Shown in pieces: positions 23,374-32,511 of a stretch of DNA of 64,000 nucleotides. The notes beneath the pieces are model-generated. The model worked only from the letters and a program-made list of their open reading frames with translations, was not told the origin of the DNA and did no database searches. The first letter of the stretch is position 1, and each line of letters begins with the position of its first letter. This stretch comes from Scopulibacillus_A cellulosilyticus (lineage in GTDB: Bacteria; Bacillota; Bacilli; Bacillales; Sporolactobacillaceae). The stretch spans positions 372,001 through 436,000 of the forward strand of contig NZ_JBHTCO010000004.1 in NCBI RefSeq assembly GCF_042665295.1, read 5' to 3'. A program made the translations under genes and the position numbers.

Positions 23374-24540
23374 ATGATGCAAAATTTTGTGTTTCAAAAT
23401 CCAACTAAGCTTATTTTTGGAAAAGGGCAATTAGAACAATTAAAAATAGAGGTTCCAAAGTACGGCAAGAATGTTTTGCTTGTCTACGGCGGAGGAAGTA
23501 TAAAACGAAATGGCATATATGATAATGTTTTATCAATGCTAAAAGATCAGGAAGCCCAAGTATTTGAATTAAGCGGTGTTGAAGCCAACCCCCGTTTATC
23601 TACAGTAAAAAAAGGCATCCAAATATGCCGGGAAAATGATATTGACTTCATTCTTGCTGTTGGCGGCGGCAGTGTCATAGATTGTGCAAAAGCGATTGCA
23701 GCCGGGGCAAAATATGACGGTGATGTATGGGATCTGGTAACTAAGAAAGCATTCGCAACAGATGCACTGCCTTTTGGTACAGTTCTTACATTAGCAGCCA
23801 CCGGGTCTGAAATGAATTCCGGGTCTGTTATTACAAACTGGGAAACGAATGAAAAATACGGATGGGGCAGCCCGCTGACATTCCCGAAATTTTCTATTCT
23901 CGATCCGGTTCATACATTTTCAGTTCCGCTTGATCAAACAGTATACGGCATGGTTGATATGATGTCACATGTCTTTGAAGCATATTTCCATCATGGAAAA
24001 AATACACCGGTACAAGACCGTTACTGTGAATCTATTTTAAAAACGGTTATAGAAACGGCGCCTAAGCTCATTAACGATCTTGAGAATTACGAATACCGTG
24101 AAACGATATTATATTGCGGGACGATGGCTTTAAACGGTATTTTGGCTATGGGAGTAACAGGAGATTGGGCGACGCACAATATTGAGCATGCGGTCTCTGC
24201 TGTATATGATATCCCGCATGGCGGCGGACTGGCTATTTTGTTCCCAAATTGGATGAAGCATGTATTAGATGAAAATGTTGACCGCTTCAAGCAGCTGGCT
24301 GTTCGTGTATTTAATGTTGAAACTGAAGGGAAAACCGATCGTGAAATAGCGCTGGAAGGTATTGAAGCATGCCGCCGTTTCTGGACGTCAATCGGCGCAC
24401 CTTCCAGATTAGCCGATTACAACATTGGAGAAGAGAAGTTAGATATTATGGCTGATAAAGCCATGGCTAACGGGGAGTTTGGTCATTTTAAAAAGCTAAA
24501 TAAAGAAGATGTTCTGGCTATTTATCGTGCATCATTATAA
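23374..24540 (+). CDS. Iron-containing alcohol dehydrogenase (YugJ/YugK, BDH-like)
   Basis: About 388 residues, group III Fe-dependent dehydrogenase. NAD(P)-binding GGGS loop (AVGGGSVIDCAKAIAAGAKY), metal ligands in the DMMSHVFEAYFHH and HNIEHAVSAVYDIPHGGGLA segments. Reduces aldehydes to alcohols. Next to the eut locus it could regenerate NAD+ from acetaldehyde, replacing EutG, but the separate hairpin upstream leaves co-transcription open. ATG 23374 (or 23377) follows AGAAAGGA; an upstream in-frame ATG at 23269 lies in the terminator region and lacks a ribosome binding site. Confidence 0.92.
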   Translation: MMQNFVFQNPTKLIFGKGQLEQLKIEVPKYGKNVLLVYGGGSIKRNGIYDNVLSMLKDQEAQVFELSGVEANPRLSTVKKGIQICRENDIDFILAVGGGSVIDCAKAIAAGAKYDGDVWDLVTKKAFATDALPFGTVLTLAATGSEMNSGSVITNWETNEKYGWGSPLTFPKFSILDPVHTFSVPLDQTVYGMVDMMSHVFEAYFHHGKNTPVQDRYCESILKTVIETAPKLINDLENYEYRETILYCGTMALNGILAMGVTGDWATHNIEHAVSAVYDIPHGGGLAILFPNWMKHVLDENVDRFKQLAVRVFNVETEGKTDREIALEGIEACRRFWTSIGAPSRLADYNIGEEKLDIMADKAMANGEFGHFKKLNKEDVLAIYRASL

Positions 24541-24596
24541 ACGCCTTTGAGCTATCAATCCTCAAAAATGGAAAATAAGATTTTGTTTCAATCAAA

Positions 24597-24624
24597 AAAA
24601 GACGATGTAAGTCATCGTCTTTTT
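24597..24624 (+). terminator. Terminator after alcohol dehydrogenase
   Basis: Stem GACGATG/CATCGTC within AAAA/TTTT flanks, loop TAAGT. Confidence 0.85.
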
Positions 24625-24702
24625 ATTTTGTCGATAAATGTCGTATAATATAATTGTAGGAATAATAATCGTCAATTATTATACAAGAAAGCGGCGAAAA
24701 AT

Positions 24703-24858
24703 ATGGAAAAGTATAACTTAAATGACGATCAGATAATCAAAGATATGTCACTTGAAAAGTTATTGACTGATGAACGTAAACACGCATTGCAAAAAAGAAA
24801 ATACGCATTAAAAAAACAAAAAGCAATCGTAAAGCTTCGCGAAAATAAAGGCAGCTGA
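24703..24858 (+). CDS. Small basic protein (51 residues)
   Basis: ATG to TGA, 51 residues: acidic N-terminus (NLNDDQIIKDMSLEKLL) then a strongly basic helix (HALQKRKYALKKQKAIVKLRENK). It vaguely resembles the Fur-regulated basic proteins FbpA/B/C of Bacillus, which act with the FsrA RNA, but I cannot confirm this. Two overlapping TATAAT boxes (24644-24654) precede it, and AATAAT-N5-ATTATT in the leader is a possible operator. The ribosome binding site is weak (AAGAAAG, 24686-24692). It has its own terminator overlapping the stop codon. Confidence 0.65.
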   Translation: MEKYNLNDDQIIKDMSLEKLLTDERKHALQKRKYALKKQKAIVKLRENKGS

Positions 24859-24875
24859 TCTTGACCAGCTGCCTT
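24848..24875 (+). terminator. Hairpin overlapping the end of the small basic protein gene
   Basis: Perfect AAGGCAGCTG/CAGCTGCCTT stem with an 8-base loop; only a short T run follows. Confidence 0.6.
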
Positions 24876-24961
24876 TATAAATAGAAAAATAAACTTCTTG
24901 AATTTTACCCTTAATCAGGCTATTCGTGATAAGATGTAAGTATTTTGAGGGGGGGAGAAGT

Positions 24962-25825
24962 TTGAGTGTTATAGCTTTAATCTTAGTGCTTATTTCTTCA
25001 GTTATTCATGCGACATGGAACCTGCTATCCAAAAAAGCGGAAGGGGGCTATATCTTTGTATGGCTTTTTACTTTTTTGGGAGCGGTCTTTTATACGCCAT
25101 TTGTTATTATTCTAATATTATGGATGCATCCGCATTTTAAAATGATTGATTGGGTGTTTATTATCGGGAGTGCACTTATTCATTTGTTATACTTCATGAC
25201 CTTGCAAAAAGGCTATGCAAAAAGTGACTTCTCAATCGTCTATCCAATTGCAAGAGGGATTGGGCCGATTATCGCAACTATTATTGCTGTTATTGTTTAT
25301 CACGAAAAACCATCACCCTTTGTCATCTTAGGGACTATTATTATCGTTTTTTCGGTCTTTATGATGTCCGGCGGCATCAAATTGTTAAAAGGACATGTAG
25401 ATATCGTCGGGGTACTGTACGGCGTCATCGTCGGGCTATGTATTGGCACTTATACAACTTGGGATAAATATGCTGTCGGCTTTTTACTCCTTTCACCGAT
25501 CATTTACGATTATTTCTGCACTTTATTCCGCTTTGTTTTTTTAACGCCCAGTGCAATAACAAAAAAGGAGAAGGTAAAAAGTATATGGCATCAATATAAA
25601 TGGCAAGCTTTTACAGTCGGGATTTTAAACTCGCTTGCTTACATATTAGTATTAACAGCGTTATCAATTGCGCCTGTCAGCTATATCGCGCCTTTAAGAG
25701 AGATTGGTATACTTATAGGAACATTGTTTGGTGTTTATTTTCTAAAAGAATCTTATGGAAAGAAACAAATTCTATTGGCAGGTTTCATGGTTGTAGGCGT
25801 TATTTGTATCGCAATAAGTGAATAA
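24962..25825 (+). CDS. EamA/DMT-family transporter
   Basis: About 287 residues with ten predicted helices in two EamA repeats. It shows a HATWNLLSKKA motif in helix 1 and PIARGIGPIIATI / APLREIGILIGTLFGVYFLKE in the paired repeats. Exports or imports an unknown small metabolite (drug/metabolite transporter family). TTG 24962 is chosen since a long GAGGGGGGGAG stretch precedes it and the hydrophobic helix starts at once; the upstream GTG 24926 would add a polar tail. Single gene. Confidence 0.85.
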   Translation: MSVIALILVLISSVIHATWNLLSKKAEGGYIFVWLFTFLGAVFYTPFVIILILWMHPHFKMIDWVFIIGSALIHLLYFMTLQKGYAKSDFSIVYPIARGIGPIIATIIAVIVYHEKPSPFVILGTIIIVFSVFMMSGGIKLLKGHVDIVGVLYGVIVGLCIGTYTTWDKYAVGFLLLSPIIYDYFCTLFRFVFLTPSAITKKEKVKSIWHQYKWQAFTVGILNSLAYILVLTALSIAPVSYIAPLREIGILIGTLFGVYFLKESYGKKQILLAGFMVVGVICIAISE

Positions 25826-25837
25826 TTAATATGAGGA

Positions 25838-25862
25838 GGGTGAGGCAATGATAGCCTCACCC
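25838..25862. terminator. Hairpin between convergent EamA and yhcI-like genes
   Basis: Perfect 9-bp stem GGGTGAGGC/GCCTCACCC, loop AATGATA. Confidence 0.6.
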
Positions 25863-25868
25863 TTAAAA

Positions 25869-26822
25869 TTAGGCAGCGACATCCCGTTTTGTATAGAACA
25901 GCCAGCCGATTAAGATAAAAGCGATATAATAAACAGCGAGAACTGCCAGCGAAAAGCCAAGGGTCATGCTGCTGACAATTGGCGTGCCGGTGATATATTG
26001 TGTTAAATCTGTGTTAGCGAACAGGATATATTTGACCCAATCGTATTTACTTAAGAATTGGACTGCCGTTGGACCAACCATAAGCAAAAAGATAGATAGG
26101 CCGATAGCCAAAGCGCTGTTACGGAAAACAGATGAGATCATAGCGGCTAAAGTCACATACATAATCAGCTGGACGCAATTCAGACCGTATTCTTTGAAAA
26201 TATAAAGAACCATATTTGTTTCAGTCACATGGCCATTATGATACTGCAGGTGCGGCTCGGTCAGGCCGCTAAAACCAAACAGAATGCCCCCGATGAGCCA
26301 AGAAACAATAAACAAAATAACAAGCATTAGGATAGCGTACAGCAGTGTAGCGATGTATTTTGAAAAAAGCACAGACGTTCGGCTGACCGGCCGTATTAGC
26401 AGTAATTTGATTGTCCCCCAGTTAAACTCGCTGGCAACACTTCCTCCTGCAAGAATAATCGTAAAGATGGCAATCACCATAACAAGGTAAGCCATTTTAT
26501 CAACAAAACTCCATATATTAAAACCTTGAACAGGCGGTAAATTATGGTCTATCCGGTATTGGTTTGTAGCAATTTCTTTTTTTAAATAACTTTGGCTTTC
26601 TTTTGGCACTTTCTTTATTTCTTTTTCAAGGTTCTTGTTTTCTTTTATAAGAGATTGTTTCCAGTGGTCGTTTGCGTGCTGCTTAGGGCTGGGAGTATTG
26701 AATTTTATAATGAGCCCCGCAGCAATGATTAGACCGATGAGCATTAACAGCATGATACGGTTAGAACTTTTGCGGTAAATTTTCATATTTTCATTTTGTA
26801 TAAGACGAAGCATACTAGACAA
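25869..26822 (-). CDS. yhcI: ABC-2 type permease (YhcI-like)
   Basis: 317 residues: one N-terminal helix (~20-42), a large extracytoplasmic loop rich in Lys and Gln, then five more helices, typical of ABC-2 permeases such as YhcI. Partner of the ATPase just upstream. TTG 26822 (GGGGG at proper spacing) overlaps the previous stop by eight bases; ATG 26813 is the alternative. Last gene of a five-gene minus-strand unit whose order matches B. subtilis yhcEFGHI. Confidence 0.8.
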   Translation of the reverse strand: MSSMLRLIQNENMKIYRKSSNRIMLLMLIGLIIAAGLIIKFNTPSPKQHANDHWKQSLIKENKNLEKEIKKVPKESQSYLKKEIATNQYRIDHNLPPVQGFNIWSFVDKMAYLVMVIAIFTIILAGGSVASEFNWGTIKLLLIRPVSRTSVLFSKYIATLLYAILMLVILFIVSWLIGGILFGFSGLTEPHLQYHNGHVTETNMVLYIFKEYGLNCVQLIMYVTLAAMISSVFRNSALAIGLSIFLLMVGPTAVQFLSKYDWVKYILFANTDLTQYITGTPIVSSMTLGFSLAVLAVYYIAFILIGWLFYTKRDVAA

Positions 26823-27738
26823 TTTCTTTACCCCCTGTCACTTCCAGGAATTTATCTTCTAATGTTTTGGATGTTGAACCAATACCGTAAAGTTTAACTT
26901 TATTTTTAATAAGGGCTTCCGCAACGGATGGAATTTGATCCTTTTCTAACTGCAACTCAATGCCATCAGGCTTTGTTTTGACGACTTTAAAGTGACATTG
27001 TTCAGTCGCAACACGGATAGCTTTATCAATATCATCAACGGTGAAAGCGACATCCATCTGTTTTTCGCCTTGAACAAATTCGTTGACTGTTTGAACATCG
27101 ATCAGTTTTCCGTGCTGAATAATGCCGATCCGGTCACACATCAGTTCCATTTCTGATAATAAGTGGCTTGATACAATGACGGCAAGGCCTTCCTTTTCAG
27201 CAAGCCGGCGAATATAGTAACGGATTTCCCGGATGCCTGCCGGATCAAGCCCGTTTGTTGGTTCATCAAGAATCAGCACGGATGGCGAATGAAGGAGGGC
27301 TTGTGCCAATCCAAGTCGTTGTCTCATTCCAAGGGAGTAAGTCTTCACTTTTTCATGGATCCGCTCTTTTAACCCGACAAGTTCTATGATTTCATTTATT
27401 CTTTCACGTGAGACACCGCCGACCATCCGGCTGTAATGGATGAGATTTTGGTAGCCGGTAAGGAATTTATACATTTCAGGGTTTTCAACAATGGCGCCGA
27501 TATTTTGGACCGCTTTTTTAAAATCACTTTTTATGCTGTGTCCTTGAATATGAATATTCCCCTCGGTAATAGACATAAGTCCAACGATCATTCGAATTGT
27601 CGTTGTTTTCCCGGCGCCGTTTGGACCAAGAAATCCAAACACCTCACCCGGATAAATATCAAAGGTCAGACCATGAATAATTGTTTTTCTGCCAATGACT
27701 TTTTTTACATTTTCTAGAGTAACTGCAGGTTTTGACAA
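26815..27738 (-). CDS. yhcH: ABC transporter ATPase (YhcH-like, BcrA family)
   Basis: About 307 residues. Walker A GPNGAGKTT (~40), Q-loop, signature YSLGMRQRL, Walker B LILDEPTNGLDP, and H-loop SSHLLSEME; a C-terminal extension of ~80 residues is usual for BcrA-type ATPases linked to peptide-antibiotic resistance. TTG 27738 is chosen because AAGGAGG sits eight bases upstream; ATG 27759 overlaps yhcG but has a poor ribosome binding site. Confidence 0.88.
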   Translation of the reverse strand: MSKPAVTLENVKKVIGRKTIIHGLTFDIYPGEVFGFLGPNGAGKTTTIRMIVGLMSITEGNIHIQGHSIKSDFKKAVQNIGAIVENPEMYKFLTGYQNLIHYSRMVGGVSRERINEIIELVGLKERIHEKVKTYSLGMRQRLGLAQALLHSPSVLILDEPTNGLDPAGIREIRYYIRRLAEKEGLAVIVSSHLLSEMELMCDRIGIIQHGKLIDVQTVNEFVQGEKQMDVAFTVDDIDKAIRVATEQCHFKVVKTKPDGIELQLEKDQIPSVAEALIKNKVKLYGIGSTSKTLEDKFLEVTGGKEIV

Positions 27739-27751
27739 TGAAAATTCCTCC

Positions 27752-28441
27752 TTATTCATACAATTTAGTCATCCATTCAACAATACTCAAATTTTGTTTA
27801 TATCTAATATCCTCAACAGACTGGACGTCGAGAATTTGACCATCCTTAATAACGATAACTGTATCCAGCAATTGCTCGATTTCCGCGATTTCGTGAGTCG
27901 TAATCAGCAGTGTTTGCGTCTCTAAATCAATAAATGAAATCAGCCCTTTAACGATTGAATGCCGAACCATCGGATCAAGCCCTGACAAAGGTTCATCCAT
28001 TAAGATATAAGGTACTTCCCGGGCTAATGTAAGAACTATTTTAAGCCGGCCGCGATTCCCTTTAGAAAGATTTTTTACTTTTTGCTTTGGATCTAATTTC
28101 ATGAATGACAATATATCAAAAGCTTTTTCAACATTAAAATCATTAAATTGACTGGCGTAAAATTTTATCGTCTCTTCACAAGTATAAAAAGAGTAATAGA
28201 CGTCAAGCTCTGATAGATAAGCAACCTCCGTACAAATCCTGCGATCGGCCTTTTTATTGTTAATAAAAATATTTCCTTTCGAAGGTCTTATCAAACCGGA
28301 CATGAGTTTCAATGTTGTTGATTTGCCGCTGCCGTTTGAACCGACAAGTCCGATAATATGGCCGGTTTTGATTTCTAAATTAATGTCTTTTAACGCCGTA
28401 TTCGTCAGGTAGCGTTTTGACACGTTTTCAAGCTTTATCAT
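27752..28441 (-). CDS. yhcG: ABC transporter ATPase (YhcG-like, YtrB family)
   Basis: About 229 residues. Walker A GSNGSGKSTT, signature NLSKGNRGRL, Walker B YILMDEPLSGLDP, H-loop TTHEIAEIE. Same subfamily as YtrB, controlled by GntR regulators. ATG 28441 follows AAGGTGA and overlaps the regulator's end by 14 bases, implying translational coupling. Confidence 0.88.
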   Translation of the reverse strand: MIKLENVSKRYLTNTALKDINLEIKTGHIIGLVGSNGSGKSTTLKLMSGLIRPSKGNIFINNKKADRRICTEVAYLSELDVYYSFYTCEETIKFYASQFNDFNVEKAFDILSFMKLDPKQKVKNLSKGNRGRLKIVLTLAREVPYILMDEPLSGLDPMVRHSIVKGLISFIDLETQTLLITTHEIAEIEQLLDTVIVIKDGQILDVQSVEDIRYKQNLSIVEWMTKLYE

Positions 28442-28823
28442 TTGAATCACCTTCTTCACTTAGTTGTGCAACATATTGTTTTAATCCTTCCAGCATTTCA
28501 TTGACGGTGTAACCCATTTCCTTCATATCTTGAACAAATTGGGAAATATGCTCTTCTTTTAAATGCTCCCGCATGTCATTTAAAATAGTCTCATTTTCAG
28601 TAACAAACGTACCTTGACCTCGGCGCGTCTCCACGATTTCCATCCCTTCCAACTCCCGGTATGTTCTCTGAACTGTATTCGGATTTACCCCTGAATGCAC
28701 CGCCATACCGCGAACCGACGGCAGCTTATCACCGGGGCTTAATTCATTTCTAATAATTTGCCGGCAAATACGATTGGCTAATTGCAAGTAAATAGGGGTA
28801 GACGGATTAAATTCTTCAACCAC
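28428..28823 (-). CDS. yhcF: GntR-family regulator (YhcF/YtrA subfamily)
   Basis: 131 residues: winged-helix domain ~1-75 (PIYLQLANRICRQIIRNELSPGDKLPSVRGMAVHSGVNPNTVQRTYRELE) and a short C-terminal dimerisation helix, as in YtrA-type repressors that respond to wall-targeting stress and repress their own ABC operon. GTG start one base after the upstream stop, with CGAGGTG. The effector is unknown. Confidence 0.9.
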   Translation of the reverse strand: MVEEFNPSTPIYLQLANRICRQIIRNELSPGDKLPSVRGMAVHSGVNPNTVQRTYRELEGMEIVETRRGQGTFVTENETILNDMREHLKEEHISQFVQDMKEMGYTVNEMLEGLKQYVAQLSEEGDSNDKA

Positions 28824-28824
28824 A

Positions 28825-29571
28825 TTAAGACACCTCGATTTTTCTGTCTAACAGCCATGATGATATTGCAAATAAAATGATTGCGATGACGAAATGAAAG
28901 ACGAAAGTTCCCAGATAGATAGTTGATACCGCACCTGCCCAAAGGTGAACTTTGATAGCTCCCCAAGTTGTTAAAAGTGCGTATATACCGGTGAGTTCCA
29001 ACTTTCCCAAGATCCAAGGCACAATAAAGATTAAGGCAATAATAACCAGCCATACCCATTTTCCAATCTTTGAGCGCAATGTTTGATACAGCGTCCAAAT
29101 AAACGTGAAGATAACGCCGATGTAAATCGAGATTAATACGATAAAGATGCAGATGCTTATTCCTTCACGAATCAGTTCACTTAGATTTAAGTGAATTTCT
29201 TTAAGTAAATGCATGTTAAACAGGGTGCCAAATAAAGTGTATAGACAAGCAATAGCCATAGACACGAGCATAGCCAAAATGCCGCTTACTAATTTGGCAC
29301 TGAGTAATACCGCCCCGGATTGCGGAGAATTTAGCCATATATGAAGTGTTTTTCTTTCAAGAAATAGATTGACAATCATATATCCTAAAAAATAAAAAAT
29401 GTGTGCGCCAATAATAAATAAGCCAATGATTGGTATTGCCTCCTGCGCCTGGTAACGAAATGTGTTAATCACACCAAATACCAAAATAACCATCATTAGA
29501 ATAAAAGCAATACCAAATCCGATAAATCCTAACCGGCATTCTTTTTTTAATAAACTTAACCATGCAGACAT
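28825..29571 (-). CDS. yhcE: Integral membrane protein (YhcE-like)
   Basis: About 248 residues with six hydrophobic segments and no other motif, resembling an ABC-2 type membrane partner. First gene of the unit; position matches yhcE. ATG 29571 follows GGGAGGATT; an upstream in-frame start at 29652 has no ribosome binding site. A sequence TAGTGACATAATACAC lies at ~29614-29629; a YhcF operator would be expected there, but I cannot define one. Confidence 0.75.
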   Translation of the reverse strand: MSAWLSLLKKECRLGFIGFGIAFILMMVILVFGVINTFRYQAQEAIPIIGLFIIGAHIFYFLGYMIVNLFLERKTLHIWLNSPQSGAVLLSAKLVSGILAMLVSMAIACLYTLFGTLFNMHLLKEIHLNLSELIREGISICIFIVLISIYIGVIFTFIWTLYQTLRSKIGKWVWLVIIALIFIVPWILGKLELTGIYALLTTWGAIKVHLWAGAVSTIYLGTFVFHFVIAIILFAISSWLLDRKIEVS

Positions 29572-29757
29572 TGATAATCCTCCCGAACATTTATTGTAAT
29601 AGTGCCATGGTGTACTAGTGACATAATACACCGGTTCGTATGAAAATGTCAAACCTATTTTTAAAAATAAATAAAAGCCCCAGAAAAATCTGGAACCTTA
29701 GCCTGATTATATTTAATTTTTCTTAAAGATTAAGACAGCCTGAGCGGCAAATAAAAA

Positions 29758-29793
29758 ACGCTGGTGCAAATTGAAATTGCACCAACGTCTTTT
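29758..29793 (-). terminator. Terminator of brnQ
   Basis: Stem GGTGCAA/TTGCACC (29763-29769 with 29777-29783), extended outward by CG/CG, and followed on the minus strand by a T run (plus-strand AAAAAA at 29753-29758). Confidence 0.75.
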
Positions 29794-29796
29794 GGT

Positions 29797-31140
29797 TTAT
29801 GCTGCTTTTCTTTCTTCACGATGTTTAGAAATGCTCATCTTGGAAACGGCAAGTCCAATTAACCCGCATACAATTGCCGGAATAAGCCAGCCCATGCCGT
29901 CTGCATAAAGCGGTAAGTGACCAAATAGTTTTTCAGTTGCCTGAAATTGAATGCCCGCGCCCTTGAGGCCGTCAAAAATGCTTATCACCCCGGCACCAAT
30001 GAGTGCGCCGACATACACGCCTCTTGGAACGCCAATCGCTTTGTCAATAAATGTCAAAATAATCAATACGATGGTAAGCGGATAAATAGCCGTTAACACA
30101 GGCGTTGAAAACATGATTAATTGTGTTAATCCAATATTTGCAACTAATGCACTGAACACAGAAAAGATAACAACAAACCATTTATAAGATATTTTTGGTA
30201 TCATATTTGAGAAATATTCAGCACATGAAGTAACAAGCCCAATAGCTGTCGTCAAACATGCAAAGGTAATCGCAAGAGCTAATAATATCTGACCGAATCC
30301 GCCGTATAGATATTGGGTAACAGTCGTTAAAATATCCCCGCCGTTTGATGTTTGTCCAACAAGACCTTTGCTTGTAGCGCCAATAAAGGAAAGTGATACA
30401 TAAACAAGCGCCAAACCGATAGCCGCAATAATGCCAGCGCCAATGGTTACTTTAGAAATTTTCTTTTGGCTTGTTATTCCCTTATCTTTAACAGCTTTAG
30501 TGACAACAATTCCAAATATCAATGAAGCAATAGCATCCATTGTCAAATAACCGTTCAGAAATCCGTGGAAAAATGGATGAGACGCATAAGCTGTCACAGG
30601 TTTACTATAATGATTGATTGGATGAACAATACCTTTAATAACAATAATTGCAATCACCAAAAGCAATACAGGTGTTAGAATTTTCCCAACACGATCAACA
30701 AGCTTTGATGGATTAAGACATAACCATAGCGTAATGCCAAAGAAAATAATGGTATATATTGCAAGCGGTAAGCCGTTAGCATGCATTGATGACGGGATGT
30801 ACGGCGTTACTCCAATTTGAAAAGCAACCGTCCCGGTCCTTGGCGTTGCAAAAAATGGCCCAATAACTAAGAAACAGATACTAGTAAAAATAACGCCAAA
30901 AACAGGATGAACTTTATTGGATAAATCTCTTAAACTGCTTCCTGAAATTGAAACGGCAATAACACCGCATAAAGGCAAGCCGACGCCGGTTACGAGAAAT
31001 CCGAGAATAGCAATCCATACATTGCTTCCAGCATCCTGACCTAACGATGGCGGGAAGATCATATTACCTGCCCCAAAAAATAATGCAAACATCATTAAGC
31101 CGATAAAAAATGTGTCTTTGAATGAGAACTTTTTGTTCAT
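29797..31140 (-). CDS. brnQ: Branched-chain amino acid transporter BrnQ (LIVCS family)
   Basis: 447 residues, about twelve helices, with the family start FGAGNMIFPPSLGQDAG after the first helix. Sodium-coupled uptake of Leu/Ile/Val. A CodY box (31201-31215) lies ~60 bases upstream, matching the known CodY repression of branched-chain amino acid carriers. ATG start with GGGGG upstream. Single gene with its own terminator. Confidence 0.92.
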   Translation of the reverse strand: MNKKFSFKDTFFIGLMMFALFFGAGNMIFPPSLGQDAGSNVWIAILGFLVTGVGLPLCGVIAVSISGSSLRDLSNKVHPVFGVIFTSICFLVIGPFFATPRTGTVAFQIGVTPYIPSSMHANGLPLAIYTIIFFGITLWLCLNPSKLVDRVGKILTPVLLLVIAIIVIKGIVHPINHYSKPVTAYASHPFFHGFLNGYLTMDAIASLIFGIVVTKAVKDKGITSQKKISKVTIGAGIIAAIGLALVYVSLSFIGATSKGLVGQTSNGGDILTTVTQYLYGGFGQILLALAITFACLTTAIGLVTSCAEYFSNMIPKISYKWFVVIFSVFSALVANIGLTQLIMFSTPVLTAIYPLTIVLIILTFIDKAIGVPRGVYVGALIGAGVISIFDGLKGAGIQFQATEKLFGHLPLYADGMGWLIPAIVCGLIGLAVSKMSISKHREERKAA

Positions 31141-31476
31141 GATGTATACCCCCTAGACGATGACAGTAAGTGTTGGAATGTGATATTTTTTATCGGATTG
31201 AATTTTCAGACAAATAGTTACAAAGACTTATAATTAAATTAATCTGAAACTTTCAAGTCTGACAACTATCATAAAACATTTTATAATATTTTGCAAACCC
31301 CGTTTTGTGTCGATTTTGATCGTTTTTTTAATTATAAGGTCCTTGGGAAAAAGTTTCAACCATGTATTGGAAGATTTAACAATAGTCTATAAGTCTTGCA
31401 GGATTATTCGTTCGGATATCGTATTTTAAAAGGTAACATACTCATTATGTATGTAAAAATTTAGAGGAGGGGTAAC
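31141..31476. other. Divergent intergenic region brnQ / isp
   Basis: 336 bases holding the brnQ leader and CodY box, AT-rich sequence, and the isp leader. A TAACATACTCATTATGTATG stretch just upstream of isp has an inverted-repeat character. No gene was seen. Confidence 0.5.
31201..31215. promoter_or_regulatory. CodY box upstream of brnQ
   Basis: AATTTTCAGACAAAT matches the CodY consensus AATTTTCWGAAAATT at 13 of 15 positions. It is located between brnQ and isp, both of which are CodY-type targets in Bacillus. Confidence 0.65.
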
Positions 31477-32511
31477 ATGAATGATGTAAGACTGATACCG
31501 TTTGAAGTAAAAGAAGTGGTTGAGCAGTCAGATGAAGTCATCCCTCAAGGTGTGCAATTAATTGAAGCACCGAATGTTTGGAAAGAGAGTGAAGAAGGCA
31601 AAGGCGTTGTTGTAGCTGTTATTGATACCGGATGTGATGCGAATCATCCTGATTTAAAAGGACGGATTATTGATGGCAAAAACTTCACGACAGATTACAA
31701 CAGTGATGAAAAAAATTTCTTAGACAATAACGGTCACGGTACACACGTCTGCGGTACAATCGCTGCAAATAAGGATAAAGAAGGCGTCGTCGGTGTTGCA
31801 CCCGAAGCCAGTCTCCTTGTTTTAAAAGCTTTAACAAAAGACGGCAGCGGCCAGTTTGAATGGATAACTGATGCTGTGAATTATGCAGTTGATTGGAAAG
31901 GGCCGAATAATGAGAAGGTAAGTGTCATTTCCATGTCACTTGGCGGACCTCAAGAGGTACCTGAACTTCACAAGGCGATCAAACGGGCTGTTGAAAACAA
32001 TATACTAGTCGTTTGTGCTGCAGGAAATGAAGGAGACGGCCGGGATGATACACCTGAGCTAAGTTATCCAGGGGACTATAATGAAGTTATAGAAGTTGGC
32101 GCGGTTGACTTTGATCGTAAAATTGCCGAGTTTTCTAATTCAAACGACGAAATCGATGTGGTTGCACCCGGTGTTGATATTATATCAACTTATATGGGCG
32201 GAAAATATGCCAAACTTTCAGGAACTTCAATGGCAACACCGCATGTTTCCGGCGCACTGGCTCTTTTGATCAATAAAAGCAATAAAAGATTTAAGCGTGA
32301 ACTGACTGAACCGGAAATTTATGCTCAATTAATAAAAAATACGGTGACTTGCGGCTTTCCTGCATCTGCTGAGGGCAATGGACTTGTCGCTTTAGCAACA
32401 GCAGAAAAAGCTGATAGAGTAATCAGTGCTTTGAATCCGCAAAAGGATAAAGAAGTTGCCAAAGCAATTGCAGCATACAGTAAAGAAAACTTGCCGATTG
32501 GCAAGCCGTAA
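31477..32511 (+). CDS. isp: Intracellular subtilisin (ISP-type serine protease)
   Basis: 344 residues with no signal peptide. The N-terminus holds the ISP inhibitory propeptide motif RLIPFEV (LIPY/F). The catalytic triad is Asp in VIDTGCD (~50), His in NGHGTHVCG (~88) and Ser in SGTSMATPHVSG (~252). ISP is the main cytosolic protease of stationary phase and is activated by N-terminal cleavage. Its last codons (KENLPIGKP) lie inside a 32-bp direct repeat whose second copy is 130 bases downstream, so the C-terminus may have been altered by an insertion. ATG after AGAGGAGGGG. Confidence 0.92.
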   Translation: MNDVRLIPFEVKEVVEQSDEVIPQGVQLIEAPNVWKESEEGKGVVVAVIDTGCDANHPDLKGRIIDGKNFTTDYNSDEKNFLDNNGHGTHVCGTIAANKDKEGVVGVAPEASLLVLKALTKDGSGQFEWITDAVNYAVDWKGPNNEKVSVISMSLGGPQEVPELHKAIKRAVENNILVVCAAGNEGDGRDDTPELSYPGDYNEVIEVGAVDFDRKIAEFSNSNDEIDVVAPGVDIISTYMGGKYAKLSGTSMATPHVSGALALLINKSNKRFKRELTEPEIYAQLIKNTVTCGFPASAEGNGLVALATAEKADRVISALNPQKDKEVAKAIAAYSKENLPIGKP

